Source of the DNA: an uncultured Polycyclovorans sp.
GTDB lineage: Bacteria; Pseudomonadota; Gammaproteobacteria; Nevskiales; Nevskiaceae
Length of the DNA: 24,725 bases
Direction: 5' to 3'
Assembly: GCA_936928855.1 (NCBI GenBank)
Contig: CAKZHZ010000011.1
Coordinates: 1-24,725 of the forward strand
Shown: piece by piece, positions 7,079 through 14,390 of the stretch
Position numbering within the stretch: position 1 is the stretch's first letter
Layout: every line of letters begins with the position of its first letter
Program-made: the position numbers and the translations under genes
The notes under the pieces: generated by a model
Seen by the model: the letters and a program-made list of their open reading frames with translations, nothing else
The model's database searches: none
What the model was told of the DNA's origin: nothing

Positions 7079-10000
7079 TCAGTGGAAGTCGCGCGACAGA
7101 TGCGGCAGCCCGTGCACCCAATGTGAATAGTCGTCCACGCCTTCGGCCAGCAGATGGACGATACCCTGCTGACGTTGCAGCCGGCCACGCGCCACCAGCA
7201 TCTGGCCGCCGACGATGGCCTGGCGGTCGCGGTTGATCAGATCCGGGCGGATGATGAGGTTGACGATGCCGGTCTCGTCTTCCAGCGTGAGAAACATCAC
7301 GCCCTTGGCCGAGCCCGGTCGCTGGCGGAACATGGCCAGCCCCGCCACGCGGATGCGCTGGCCGTCGGTCACTTCCGCCAGATCGCCGTTGCGCCACACC
7401 CGCAGGCGGTTCAGCTGCGGCCGCAGCAGCGCCACCGGGTGGCGTCGCAGGGTGAGGCCGACGCTGTTGTAGTCGTGAAGGATGTCGGCGCCTTCGCTGG
7501 GGGGCGGCAGGCTGTGCTGGCGGGATTCCGCTGCCGGGGTCTGCAGCAGGTCATCGGCGGGTTGCAGCCCCAGCACCGCCCAGCGCGCCTGATGGCGATG
7601 CCCGGCGAGGGTGGCGAGGGCATCGGCGCGCGCCAGTGCGTTGCGCTCGCGGGCATCCAGGTGGGCGCGGCGTACCAGGTCGTTGAGGCTGTCGAAGGGG
7701 CGTAGATGTCGTGCGGCCATCAGCCGCTGCGCGGCGGCTTCGTTGAAGCCCTCCACCTGCCGCAGTCCCAGGCGGAGGGTGGGCTGGCCCTGGGCGTCGG
7801 GTTCCAGGTGGCTGTCCCATTCCGAGTGCTGCACCGCCACCGGCTGCACGCCGACGCCCATGCGCTGGGCCTCGCGCACCAGCATGGAGGGGGGGTAGAA
7901 GCCCATGGGCTGGCTGTTGAGCAGGCCGCAGATGAAGGCGGCCGGGTGATGGCATTTGAGCCAGGCGGACACATAGGCCAGCAGGGCAAAGCTGGCGGCG
8001 TGGCTTTCCGGAAAGCCATAGGCGCCGAAGCCGAGGATCTGCTGGTAGATCTGCTCGGCAAAGGCGGGGTCGTAGTCGCGCGCGGCCATGCCGGCCATCA
8101 GTTTGTCGCGGTATTTTTCCAGCCCGCCCTTGCGTTTCCAGGCGGCCATGGAGCGCCGCACCTGATCGGCTTCGCCGGCGCTGAAGCCGGCGGCGACCAT
8201 GACGATCTGCATCACCTGTTCCTGGAAGATGGGCACGCCGCTGGTGCGGCCCAGCACCTCGCTGAGGCGGGCGTCGGGCGGGGTGTCGCTTTCCAGGCCC
8301 TGCCGTCGTCGCAGAAAGGGATGCACCATGCCGCCCTGGATGGGGCCGGGGCGCACGATGGCCACCTGGATGGTGAGGTCGTAAAGCTTGCGTGGCTGCA
8401 GCCGCGGCAGCATGTTCATCTGCGCGCGGGATTCCACCTGGAACACGCCCAGCGACTCGCCGCGGCAGAGCATGGCGTAGGTGGCGGGGTCTTCGCGGGG
8501 GATGTCCTGCATCGTCATCGCGGTGCCGTGAAAACGGTGCAGGCTGTCCAGGGTGCGGCGGATGGCGCTGAGCATGCCCAGCGCCAGCACATCCACCTTG
8601 AGCAGGCCCAGGGATTCCAGGTCGTCCTTGTCCCACTGGATGATGCTGCGCTCCGGCATGGCGGCGTTTTCCACCGGCACCAGGTCGGCGACGGCGCGCT
8701 CGGCGATGACGAAGCCGCCCACGTGCTGGCTGAGGTGGCGGGGCAGGTCGATCAGCTCCTGCGCCATGAGCAACCAGCGCTGCACGCGCGCGTCCTCCGG
8801 GTTGAGCCCCACGCCCTGCAGGTGCTGGCCCCAATCCTCTGGCGCGTCCCACCAGGCGTGTGCCTTGGCGAGGTGGTCGATGGCCTCCGGGGCAATGCCC
8901 AGCGCCTTGCCGGCATCGCGCAGTGCCGAGCGCGGCCGCCAGTGGATCACCGTGGCCGCCAGCGCGGCGCGTTCGCGGCCGTATTTGCGGTAGAGGTACT
9001 GGATCACCTCTTCGCGCCGCTGGTGCTCGAAGTCGACGTCAATGTCCGGTGCCTCGCCGCGCTCCGCCGAGATGAAGCGCTCGAACAGCAGGTCGTGAAA
9101 CTCCGGGTTCACCTCGGTGATGCCGAGGGCGTAGCACACCACCGAGTTGGCGGCGCTGCCGCGGCCCTGGCACAGAATCCCGTGCTCCCGCGCCCAGCGC
9201 ACCACGTCCTCGACGGTGAGAAAGAAGGCCTCGAACTGCAGTTGCTCGATCAGCCGCAGCTCTTTTTCCAGGGTGCTGCGCACCTTCTCTGGCATGCCCT
9301 GCGCCCAGCGCCGTTGCACGCCGGCCTCGCACAGCGCGCGCAGCCAGCTGATGGGCGTGTGTCCTTCGGGCACCAGCTCCGCCGGGTACTGGTAGCGCAG
9401 CGTGCCGAGATCGAAGCGGCAACGCTCGGCAATGGCGACGGACTCCCGCAACCAGGCGGCGGGGTAGAGCGCCTGCAGGGTGTCCAGTGGCCGCAGGTGA
9501 CGCTCGTGGTTGGGAAACAGCCGCTGCCCGCAGTCCGCCAGCGGTATGCCCAGGCGCAGGCTGGTGACCAGGTCCTGCAGCGGCCCGCGTTCGCGGCTGT
9601 GGTGATGCACGTTGCCGGTGGCCACCAGGCGCAACCCATGGCTGCGGCCGAGCGCGCGGCACTGGGCCAGGTAGTCGCGGTCGCCGGGTTGCCGGTGGCG
9701 CGACACGGCCAGCCAGGCGGTGTCGAAGCGCGCCCGCAGCCATGCCGCCTGGGCGGCATCCGGGCTGCGGCCCGGCACCCACAGCACGGCGACGTCCGGC
9801 AGCGGCGGCAGGTCAGCGGCAGCGAGGTGGTAGTCGCCCTTGGGGCTGTCGCGGCGGGCGCGGGTGATGAGATGGCTGATGGCGCGATAGCCCATGAGGC
9901 TCTGCGCCAGCAGCACCAGCCGGGGGCCGTCGGCGAGCTGGATTTCGGTGCCGGTGATGAAGGTGAAATCGGGATGCTCCAGGGCGGCTTCACGCCCCCG

Positions 10001-10144
10001 CACCACGCCGGCCAGCGTGCACTCGTCGGTCAGGGCCAGGCCGCGGTAGCCCAGGGCGATGGCGGTCTCCACCAGTTCCCAGGGCCGCGAGGCGCCGCGC
10101 AGAAAACTGAAGGCGGACAGGCAGTGCAGTTCGGCGTAGCTCAT
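7079..10144 (-). CDS. dnaE2: Error-prone DNA polymerase DnaE2 (ImuC)
   Basis: A 1021-residue C-family DNA polymerase, the catalytic member of the ImuA-ImuB-DnaE2 mutasome for translesion synthesis after DNA damage. The N-terminal PHP domain (residues about 3-200) opens with YAELHCLSAFSFLRGAS and has LTDECTLAGVVRG. The polymerase active site has PDIDVDF (Asp369 and Asp371) and KVDVLALGML (Asp518). QGRGSAANS at 326-334 is the conserved palm motif. A C-terminal OB domain (about 910-1000) carries RIRVAGLAMFRQRPGSAKGV and FLTLEDETG. Length is normal for DnaE2 and shorter than replicative DnaE. ATG at 10144 overlaps the imuB stop (ATGA), so the longer open frame upstream, which lies inside imuB, was rejected. 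Confidence 0.97.
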   Translation of the reverse strand: MSYAELHCLSAFSFLRGASRPWELVETAIALGYRGLALTDECTLAGVVRGREAALEHPDFTFITGTEIQLADGPRLVLLAQSLMGYRAISHLITRARRDSPKGDYHLAAADLPPLPDVAVLWVPGRSPDAAQAAWLRARFDTAWLAVSRHRQPGDRDYLAQCRALGRSHGLRLVATGNVHHHSRERGPLQDLVTSLRLGIPLADCGQRLFPNHERHLRPLDTLQALYPAAWLRESVAIAERCRFDLGTLRYQYPAELVPEGHTPISWLRALCEAGVQRRWAQGMPEKVRSTLEKELRLIEQLQFEAFFLTVEDVVRWAREHGILCQGRGSAANSVVCYALGITEVNPEFHDLLFERFISAERGEAPDIDVDFEHQRREEVIQYLYRKYGRERAALAATVIHWRPRSALRDAGKALGIAPEAIDHLAKAHAWWDAPEDWGQHLQGVGLNPEDARVQRWLLMAQELIDLPRHLSQHVGGFVIAERAVADLVPVENAAMPERSIIQWDKDDLESLGLLKVDVLALGMLSAIRRTLDSLHRFHGTAMTMQDIPREDPATYAMLCRGESLGVFQVESRAQMNMLPRLQPRKLYDLTIQVAIVRPGPIQGGMVHPFLRRRQGLESDTPPDARLSEVLGRTSGVPIFQEQVMQIVMVAAGFSAGEADQVRRSMAAWKRKGGLEKYRDKLMAGMAARDYDPAFAEQIYQQILGFGAYGFPESHAASFALLAYVSAWLKCHHPAAFICGLLNSQPMGFYPPSMLVREAQRMGVGVQPVAVQHSEWDSHLEPDAQGQPTLRLGLRQVEGFNEAAAQRLMAARHLRPFDSLNDLVRRAHLDARERNALARADALATLAGHRHQARWAVLGLQPADDLLQTPAAESRQHSLPPPSEGADILHDYNSVGLTLRRHPVALLRPQLNRLRVWRNGDLAEVTDGQRIRVAGLAMFRQRPGSAKGVMFLTLEDETGIVNLIIRPDLINRDRQAIVGGQMLVARGRLQRQQGIVHLLAEGVDDYSHWVHGLPHLSRDFH

Positions 10145-11559
10145 CCGTCCAGCCCTTGCAGCCACCAGGCATCGCCCAGCGGGTCGCCGCTGCGGTCCTG
10201 CCACAGCCAGCAGCGGCGGCCGCGGGCATCGTCCAGCCAGTGATAGTCGCGGCACTGCAGCGGCCCATCCCACCAGCCGCTGTCGATGCGCTCGCCAATG
10301 CCGGGCTGCGCCGGGGGATGTGCCAGCCGCTGCGGCTGCGGCAACCACCACAGTGGCCGGGATGCGGCTGGCGGCGCGGCGCCTTCACTGCCCGGCGGTG
10401 CCGGACGATGGGCCTGCTCCGGCAGCAGCTGGTTGACGCATACCGGCGTCCACAGCCTGTGGCGCCCCAGCCGTGCCTGCAGGCGTTCCAGGGTGGCGGG
10501 CCAGTCCAGCGGGGTGGCGGCGCTGTCGAACAGGTCGGTTTGCTGGCGGTTGGGCGTGGTCCATTCGTCGGCGACCAGGTCCAGCCCGCGCACTGGTGCC
10601 GGTGGCGGTGACTGCATCAGTTGCTCGCGCAGTGGGTCCAGCAGGCGCGGCAGCGCGCGGCTGGCGCTGAGCAGGCGCACTTCATAGTCACAGGCCGCCC
10701 CCCAGGCCAGGCTCAGCCGCAGGCGCAGCCGGGTGAGGGCCTGATCGCGTGCGGTGAGAAACGCCACCAGTTCCTGCAGCAGGCGCCGCAGCGGGAACAG
10801 CAGCGGTTCGACGTGGGCAATCTCTTCCATCAGGGTCAGCCGCCGCTCGAAGCGCTCGGCCGGCACCAGCGGCTCGAAGGGATGCGGGACCAGCCCGTAG
10901 AGACGGTCCAGGTCGGTGAGCAGGGCGGCGCCGAAGCGGCGGCGCAGGTTGTCGCGGGGCAGGGCGCGCAGCTGCGCCAGGCGTTGCAGGCCGACTTCCT
11001 GCAGGGTGTCGAGACGGCTGCGCGGCCAGGGCAGTTGCGCCAGCGGCTGGGTATCCAGCCAGTCCGCCAAGGCTTCGGGTGTCAGCGGGGCCGCCACATC
11101 GGCCTGGGCGCGCAAGGCTGCCGCCATGCGGGTGGGGGCGATGCCGCAGCGCAGCTGCAGATCCTGTGCGGCAAAGGCGTCCAGCAGACGTTGGTGGATG
11201 GCTTCGGCGTGGCCGAACAGGCGTGCGCTGGCGCCGATCTCCACCCAGGTCCACCAGCGTGGTGCCTGCTGGCCGGCGGGGTCTTCGAAGCCGCCGGTCA
11301 CCACCGGGCTGCCGACCCCGTAGGCCACCTGGGCGCGGCTGATCAGGGCGCGGGTTTCGGCGGCGGTGTCGCGCGGCAGCGGCTGGCGGTCGGGTTCCCG
11401 CAGCTGAGCCAGCCGGTAGGGCATGCCGGCCTGCACGCTGCCGCTGTCACTGATGGCCCAGCGCTGGCTGCCGTGGGCGGCCCACACCCAATGCGTGTCC
11501 GGCGACAGGCCCAGGGCCTCGACGGCCAGTTGCGGGTGTTCCAGACAGAGCCACAGCAT
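10141..11559 (-). CDS. imuB: ImuB, inactive Y-family polymerase-like mutasome subunit
   Basis: A 472-residue Y-family polymerase homologue that does not polymerise but bridges DnaE2 to the beta clamp. The N-terminal motif that carries the metal-binding Asp in active Y-polymerases reads MLWLCLEHPQLAVEAL and lacks it; the second motif reads WVEIGASARLFG instead of the acidic SxDE type. A clamp-binding motif QTDLFD is visible at residues 340-345, as known for ImuB. The C-terminal part (about 390-472) is Trp- and Pro-rich (RPLWWLPQPQRL, CRDYHWLDD). It follows imuA by 7 bases and overlaps dnaE2 by 4. Confidence 0.95.
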   Translation of the reverse strand: MLWLCLEHPQLAVEALGLSPDTHWVWAAHGSQRWAISDSGSVQAGMPYRLAQLREPDRQPLPRDTAAETRALISRAQVAYGVGSPVVTGGFEDPAGQQAPRWWTWVEIGASARLFGHAEAIHQRLLDAFAAQDLQLRCGIAPTRMAAALRAQADVAAPLTPEALADWLDTQPLAQLPWPRSRLDTLQEVGLQRLAQLRALPRDNLRRRFGAALLTDLDRLYGLVPHPFEPLVPAERFERRLTLMEEIAHVEPLLFPLRRLLQELVAFLTARDQALTRLRLRLSLAWGAACDYEVRLLSASRALPRLLDPLREQLMQSPPPAPVRGLDLVADEWTTPNRQQTDLFDSAATPLDWPATLERLQARLGRHRLWTPVCVNQLLPEQAHRPAPPGSEGAAPPAASRPLWWLPQPQRLAHPPAQPGIGERIDSGWWDGPLQCRDYHWLDDARGRRCWLWQDRSGDPLGDAWWLQGLDG

Positions 11560-11566
11560 GACGGCC

Positions 11567-12175
11567 TCAATGCGGCAGCATCAGCCCGGTGTGGGCGCGA
11601 CCGCCGCGCACCTTCAGCACGTCCACCTGCAAGGCCGAGGGGTGGCGCTGCACCCACAGCCGCAATGCGGCGAGGCTGCCCGGCGCCTGCAGGCCGCCCT
11701 GGCGCAGCCACAGCATCGGCGCATCGGCGGACTCCGCCGCCAGCGACAGCCGCCGCAGGTCGGTGTCGTCCAGTCGCGGCCGCCACAGGCACACCGTGCC
11801 GGCGCCGGCCTGCAACAACTGCACGGCCGCCTCCACGCCGTCATCCCCCGCGTCCACCACCACCAGCCGCGACAGCGCCACGCCGGCCTGCGCCCAGCCC
11901 GGGGCATAAGGGGTGAGCGGCGGTGCCACCAGCGCCAGCGGCCGCCCCGCCTGGCTCAACCGCGCCAGCAGCGGCAGCACCAGCCGCAGCTCGCCCTGGC
12001 CAGGGGCTGCATGCAGCACCTCGCTGACCGCCGCGCGCGGCCAGCCGCCGCCGGGCAGCACCGCATCCAGTGCCGCAAAGCCGGTGGGCAGGGTGGCCAC
12101 CCGCTGGCGTGCCTGGCCGCGCCAGAGGCGGCCACTGTCCAGCAGCGGGTGCAGGGTGGCGGGAACCGCGCTCAC
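11567..12175 (-). CDS. imuA: ImuA, RecA/SulA-like mutasome subunit
   Basis: A 202-residue protein of the ImuA family (often labelled SulA-like or RecA-like), required with ImuB and DnaE2 for damage-induced mutagenesis. Visible family marks are LPTGFAALDAVLPGGGWPRA near residues 29-48, where RecA relatives carry the ATP loop, then SEVLHAAPGQGELRLVLPLL, and a beta strand VCLWRPRLDDTDLRRL. A classical Walker A GxxGxGKT is absent, as is usual in ImuA. The start is GTG at 12175, overlapping the lexA stop as GTGA, which indicates translational coupling. Confidence 0.93.
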   Translation of the reverse strand: MSAVPATLHPLLDSGRLWRGQARQRVATLPTGFAALDAVLPGGGWPRAAVSEVLHAAPGQGELRLVLPLLARLSQAGRPLALVAPPLTPYAPGWAQAGVALSRLVVVDAGDDGVEAAVQLLQAGAGTVCLWRPRLDDTDLRRLSLAAESADAPMLWLRQGGLQAPGSLAALRLWVQRHPSALQVDVLKVRGGRAHTGLMLPH

Positions 12176-12798
12176 AGGTTACGGGCCATGTCCCCGCCGC
12201 GAATCAGCCCCACCGCGCGGCCTTCGATCACCAGTTCCTGACGGGCGAGATCCACCCGGATCGGGGCATAGGCGGCATTGGCCGGCAGCAGCTCGGCAAT
12301 CTCGCCGCGCAGGCGCAGCCGTTTCACGGTGATCTCGTCCTCCACCCGGGCCACCACGATCTGTCCGTTGTCGGCCGTGGGCGTGCGGTGCACCGCCAGC
12401 AGATCGCCATCGAGAATGCCGGCATCGCGCATGGAGTCTCCATGCACCCGCAGCAGAAAGTGGGCACGCGGCGAGAAGAAGCGCGGTTCGATGGGAATCC
12501 AGCGTTCGATCCCCGCGTCCGACATGATCGGCTGCCCCGCCGCCACCCGCCCGACGATGGGCAGGCCATCGTTGGCCGGCGGCTCATCGGCCAGCAGCCG
12601 AATGCCCCGCGCCGCGTTGGGCAACAGCTCGATCGCCCCCTTGCGCGCCAGGGCCTTGAGGTGATCATCCGCCGCCGTGGGGGAGCGAAACCCAAAGCGC
12701 TGCATGATGTCCGCCCGCGTGGGCGGCGCCCCGCGATCCCGCAGGGTCTCGCGGATGAACTCCAGGATGTCGCGTTGACGGTCGGTGAGGGGGAGCAT
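12172..12798 (-). CDS. lexA: LexA SOS repressor
   Basis: A 208-residue LexA. The winged-helix DNA-binding domain (1-70) has PPTRADIMQRFGFRSP and the recognition helix SPTAADDHLKALARKGAIEL, very close to E. coli LexA with Asn41 to Thr and Glu44/45 to Asp. Self-cleavage elements are all present: the cleavage site Ala87-Gly88 (GRVAAGQP), Ser122 (HGDSM) and Lys159 (EITVKRL). RecA-ssDNA filaments trigger its cleavage and so release the SOS genes. It heads the operon with imuA, imuB and dnaE2, and the upstream LexA boxes imply autorepression. Clustering with imuAB-dnaE2 resembles the second lexA of Pseudomonas and Xanthomonas, but its recognition helix is of the classical type. GGAG lies 10 bases upstream of ATG. 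Confidence 0.96.
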   Translation of the reverse strand: MLPLTDRQRDILEFIRETLRDRGAPPTRADIMQRFGFRSPTAADDHLKALARKGAIELLPNAARGIRLLADEPPANDGLPIVGRVAAGQPIMSDAGIERWIPIEPRFFSPRAHFLLRVHGDSMRDAGILDGDLLAVHRTPTADNGQIVVARVEDEITVKRLRLRGEIAELLPANAAYAPIRVDLARQELVIEGRAVGLIRGGDMARNL

Positions 12799-12817
12799 GG
12801 GCGCGCACTCCAGAAGA

Positions 12818-12833
12818 CTGATCGTGCATACAG
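12818..12833. promoter_or_regulatory. Second, degenerate LexA box (one mismatch)
   Basis: CTGATCGTGCATACAG matches CTGT-N8-ACAG with one mismatch. Its centre lies 34 bases from the perfect box, about where the -10 and start of transcription should be. E. coli lexA likewise has two tandem boxes, which supports cooperative autoregulation here. Confidence 0.55.
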
Positions 12834-12851
12834 TGCGCTGACGTTGGGGAA

Positions 12852-12867
12852 CTGTCAATTCATACAG
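12852..12867. promoter_or_regulatory. LexA box, perfect CTGT-N8-ACAG
   Basis: CTGTCAATTCATACAG fits the gammaproteobacterial SOS consensus CTGT-N8-ACAG exactly. On the minus strand it contains TTGACA (plus 12853-12858), a perfect -35 hexamer, so bound LexA would block the lexA-imuA-imuB-dnaE2 promoter. A clear -10 is not visible; TGTAT lies about 19-20 bases further on. Confidence 0.85.
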
Positions 12868-12981
12868 GCCGCAATGCATGGTCAGCGTACATGGGGCATC
12901 CTGAAAGCTGACGGATGAGGGCGCTGCCCACAGCCGAGCCGGCGATTGGACTCGCACAACAAACTCAAGGAGGAGTTGGCC

Positions 12982-13428
12982 ATGGTTGAAATGCTGCTGA
13001 TCGCAGGGGTACTGCTCATGGCCACGGCTGCTATCGGGGTCGGAGCGGCTTGGCTCATCCGGTACCTGGTTCGGCCACTGATACTTCGCGCGGGCTTGCT
13101 GGCGGTTGTCCGCGGCATTTGCTATTCGCCCAGCATCGTGGTCGGCAAACATGCCTTTGCCTTCGCGCCGACCCTATTTGCGCTTCCGCAGTGGTTCGAG
13201 TTTGCCCAGAGGGGGATGTCCCCGGGTGCCGCCGGCCTGCCCGCAATGGCGGTGGCCATCATCTCCCTGATCACCAGCAGCGCCGGAATCGGGATCTATA
13301 ACGCGGCGGAGATGAGGCGCCCCGGCTTCAGGCGCCAATCGGATCGTGATGCCTACGATGAGGTTGTGAAGCGTCTGGGTCGGCCGGGTCGTCGGCCTTC
13401 AGTCACGGATGAGCATCATCGTGGTTAA
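12982..13428 (+). CDS. Small membrane protein of unknown function
   Basis: A 148-residue protein transcribed away from lexA. It has an N-terminal membrane helix (residues about 3-27, MLLIAGVLLMATAAIGVGAA), probably a short second hydrophobic segment near 33-48, and a further helix near 84-106 (LPAMAVAIISLITSSAGIGI). The tail is charged and soluble (RRPGFRRQSDRDAYDEVVKR). No family recognised. ATG 12982 is chosen because AAGGAGGAG ends five bases before it; a TTG at 12946 would add 12 residues but lacks such a site. It shares its upstream region with lexA, so SOS control is possible but not shown. Confidence 0.7.
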   Translation: MVEMLLIAGVLLMATAAIGVGAAWLIRYLVRPLILRAGLLAVVRGICYSPSIVVGKHAFAFAPTLFALPQWFEFAQRGMSPGAAGLPAMAVAIISLITSSAGIGIYNAAEMRRPGFRRQSDRDAYDEVVKRLGRPGRRPSVTDEHHRG

Positions 13429-13544
13429 GGCCGGAAATCCCCCTATGCCGACCATCTGGAAATCAGCACCGTTCATCGCTAAAAACCTTGCGCTTTCCGA
13501 GGACGGCGATCTAGGGTCAAGTGAAACGATTCGAGGCCAAGTTC

Positions 13545-13784
13545 ATGGATGAATCCAAGCGCAGTTTCGTTCGAGATGCCCATGCTGTTGCCGGTGCGAT
13601 CCTGCTTGCGGTCGCTCTGTTGGGGGCATCGCCATCGGCACTGGCGGCCGAATCCGTGAGCTATGACTACGACGCGCTGGGTCGCGTCATCAGGGTTGAG
13701 TATGTGGGCGGGCCGAATGACGGAATGATCATCGAGTACACCTACGACGCCACCGGAAACAGGACCGAAGTCGTGATCAGTTGA
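13545..13784 (+). CDS. Tiny exported protein made of one YD-repeat unit
   Basis: A 79-residue protein: a signal peptide (residues 1-35, hydrophobic AGAILLAVALLGASPSALAA) and then 42 residues forming a single YD/RHS repeat pair, with SYDYDALGRVIRVEY and EYTYDATGNRTEVV. YD repeats normally come in long arrays that build a cocoon around toxins; one pair alone cannot do so, thus this may be a cell-envelope adaptor or a remnant. ATG 13545 has GAGG 8 bases before it; a GTG at 13521 in frame would add 8 residues. The same 42-residue unit ends the beta-propeller protein at 22633-23784 (29 of 42 identical). Confidence 0.7.
   Translation: MDESKRSFVRDAHAVAGAILLAVALLGASPSALAAESVSYDYDALGRVIRVEYVGGPNDGMIIEYTYDATGNRTEVVIS
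13656..13781 (+). repeat. YD unit, copy A
   Basis: This segment encodes the 42-residue YD unit shared with 23653-23781. The order Y-x-Y-D-A-L-G-R, E-Y, G-G-P-N-D-G, I-E-Y, Y-D-A, G-N-R-T-E-V-V is the same without gaps until the last residues. Many differences between the DNA copies are synonymous, so the copies are old or separately acquired and under protein-level constraint. Confidence 0.75.
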
Positions 13785-13842
13785 GATCGCGGTAAGCAAG
13801 AGCCTGCCGCCTTGCGACGGCAGCGACACACAGGAGTGCGTC

Positions 13843-14325
13843 ATGGAGCAATGCAACGCTAGACCGTCGGTACGGCAGGTCAAGCACTTGTCGTTCGTCA
13901 CCGTTCTGCTGATCTTCGGTGGGTGTAATGCAGCGCTCGCACAAAGCAGTGGATCCGCCCGGCCTGATGAACTTCCGAAAACTGATGCACGCGGAGTCCC
14001 GCTTGCAAGTCGCCCAGCACCGGAGGGGCTGATCCAGCGCTCTGATGCGTATCTCGGCGTTTTCCCTGAGGTCCCCGAATCAAGAATTACCAATCAGAGT
14101 GCCTTTTTCAGCGAGGAGAGGCATCAGGGGAGCGAGTTACAGCCTTCGCCAACTCCTCAATTGCCCAAGTCAAGTCCGACTAACCACTCAGATCGGTGGT
14201 TGAACGATCAGGTGGCTGCTGAACAACATTTGCAGTCTCCAAGTAAGCAGATGCCTGCGCCACACCCGGATGCGAAGGAAGAGACGAAGAAGAAAAGCTT
14301 TCTTCAGCGGCTTTTCGGGGATTAA
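13843..14325 (+). CDS. Exported Pro/Ser/Gln-rich protein of unknown function
   Basis: A 160-residue protein with an N-terminal export signal (residues about 12-33, VKHLSFVTVLLIFGGCNAAL, cleavage probably after ALA33). A lipoprotein cleavage at Cys28 (FGGC) is a weaker alternative. The mature part is low in hydrophobics, rich in Pro, Ser and Gln, and looks disordered. It ends in a basic patch (KEETKKKSFLQRLFGD). AGGAG stands 8 bases before ATG. It lies between the tiny YD protein and the giant RHS protein, on the same strand, so it may serve in export or assembly of the latter; this is inference from position only. No family recognised. Confidence 0.6.
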   Translation: MEQCNARPSVRQVKHLSFVTVLLIFGGCNAALAQSSGSARPDELPKTDARGVPLASRPAPEGLIQRSDAYLGVFPEVPESRITNQSAFFSEERHQGSELQPSPTPQLPKSSPTNHSDRWLNDQVAAEQHLQSPSKQMPAPHPDAKEETKKKSFLQRLFGD

Positions 14326-14390
14326 ATCCGGATATCAGTGTTGACCGTCCCCGTCTATGTAACAGGTGGCAGCTGTTAGGAGCATCAAAA

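Noticed and set aside
7706..10243. Long plus-strand open frame of 845 codons opposite dnaE2
   Set aside because: It is the antisense shadow of dnaE2 in GC-rich DNA: His/Gly/Ala-rich with no domain, while the minus strand has full polymerase motifs.
10621..11916. Plus-strand open frames opposite imuB and imuA
   Set aside because: Low-complexity Arg/Ala/Pro-rich shadows of well-recognised genes.
13798..13830. CTGCCG...CGGCAG hairpin between the tiny YD gene and the next gene
   Set aside because: Six-base stem with no T-tract, so not supported as a terminator.
14341..14362. TTGACC...TATGTA as a promoter for the RHS gene
   Set aside because: The spacing between the elements is about nine bases, too short for a sigma-70 promoter.
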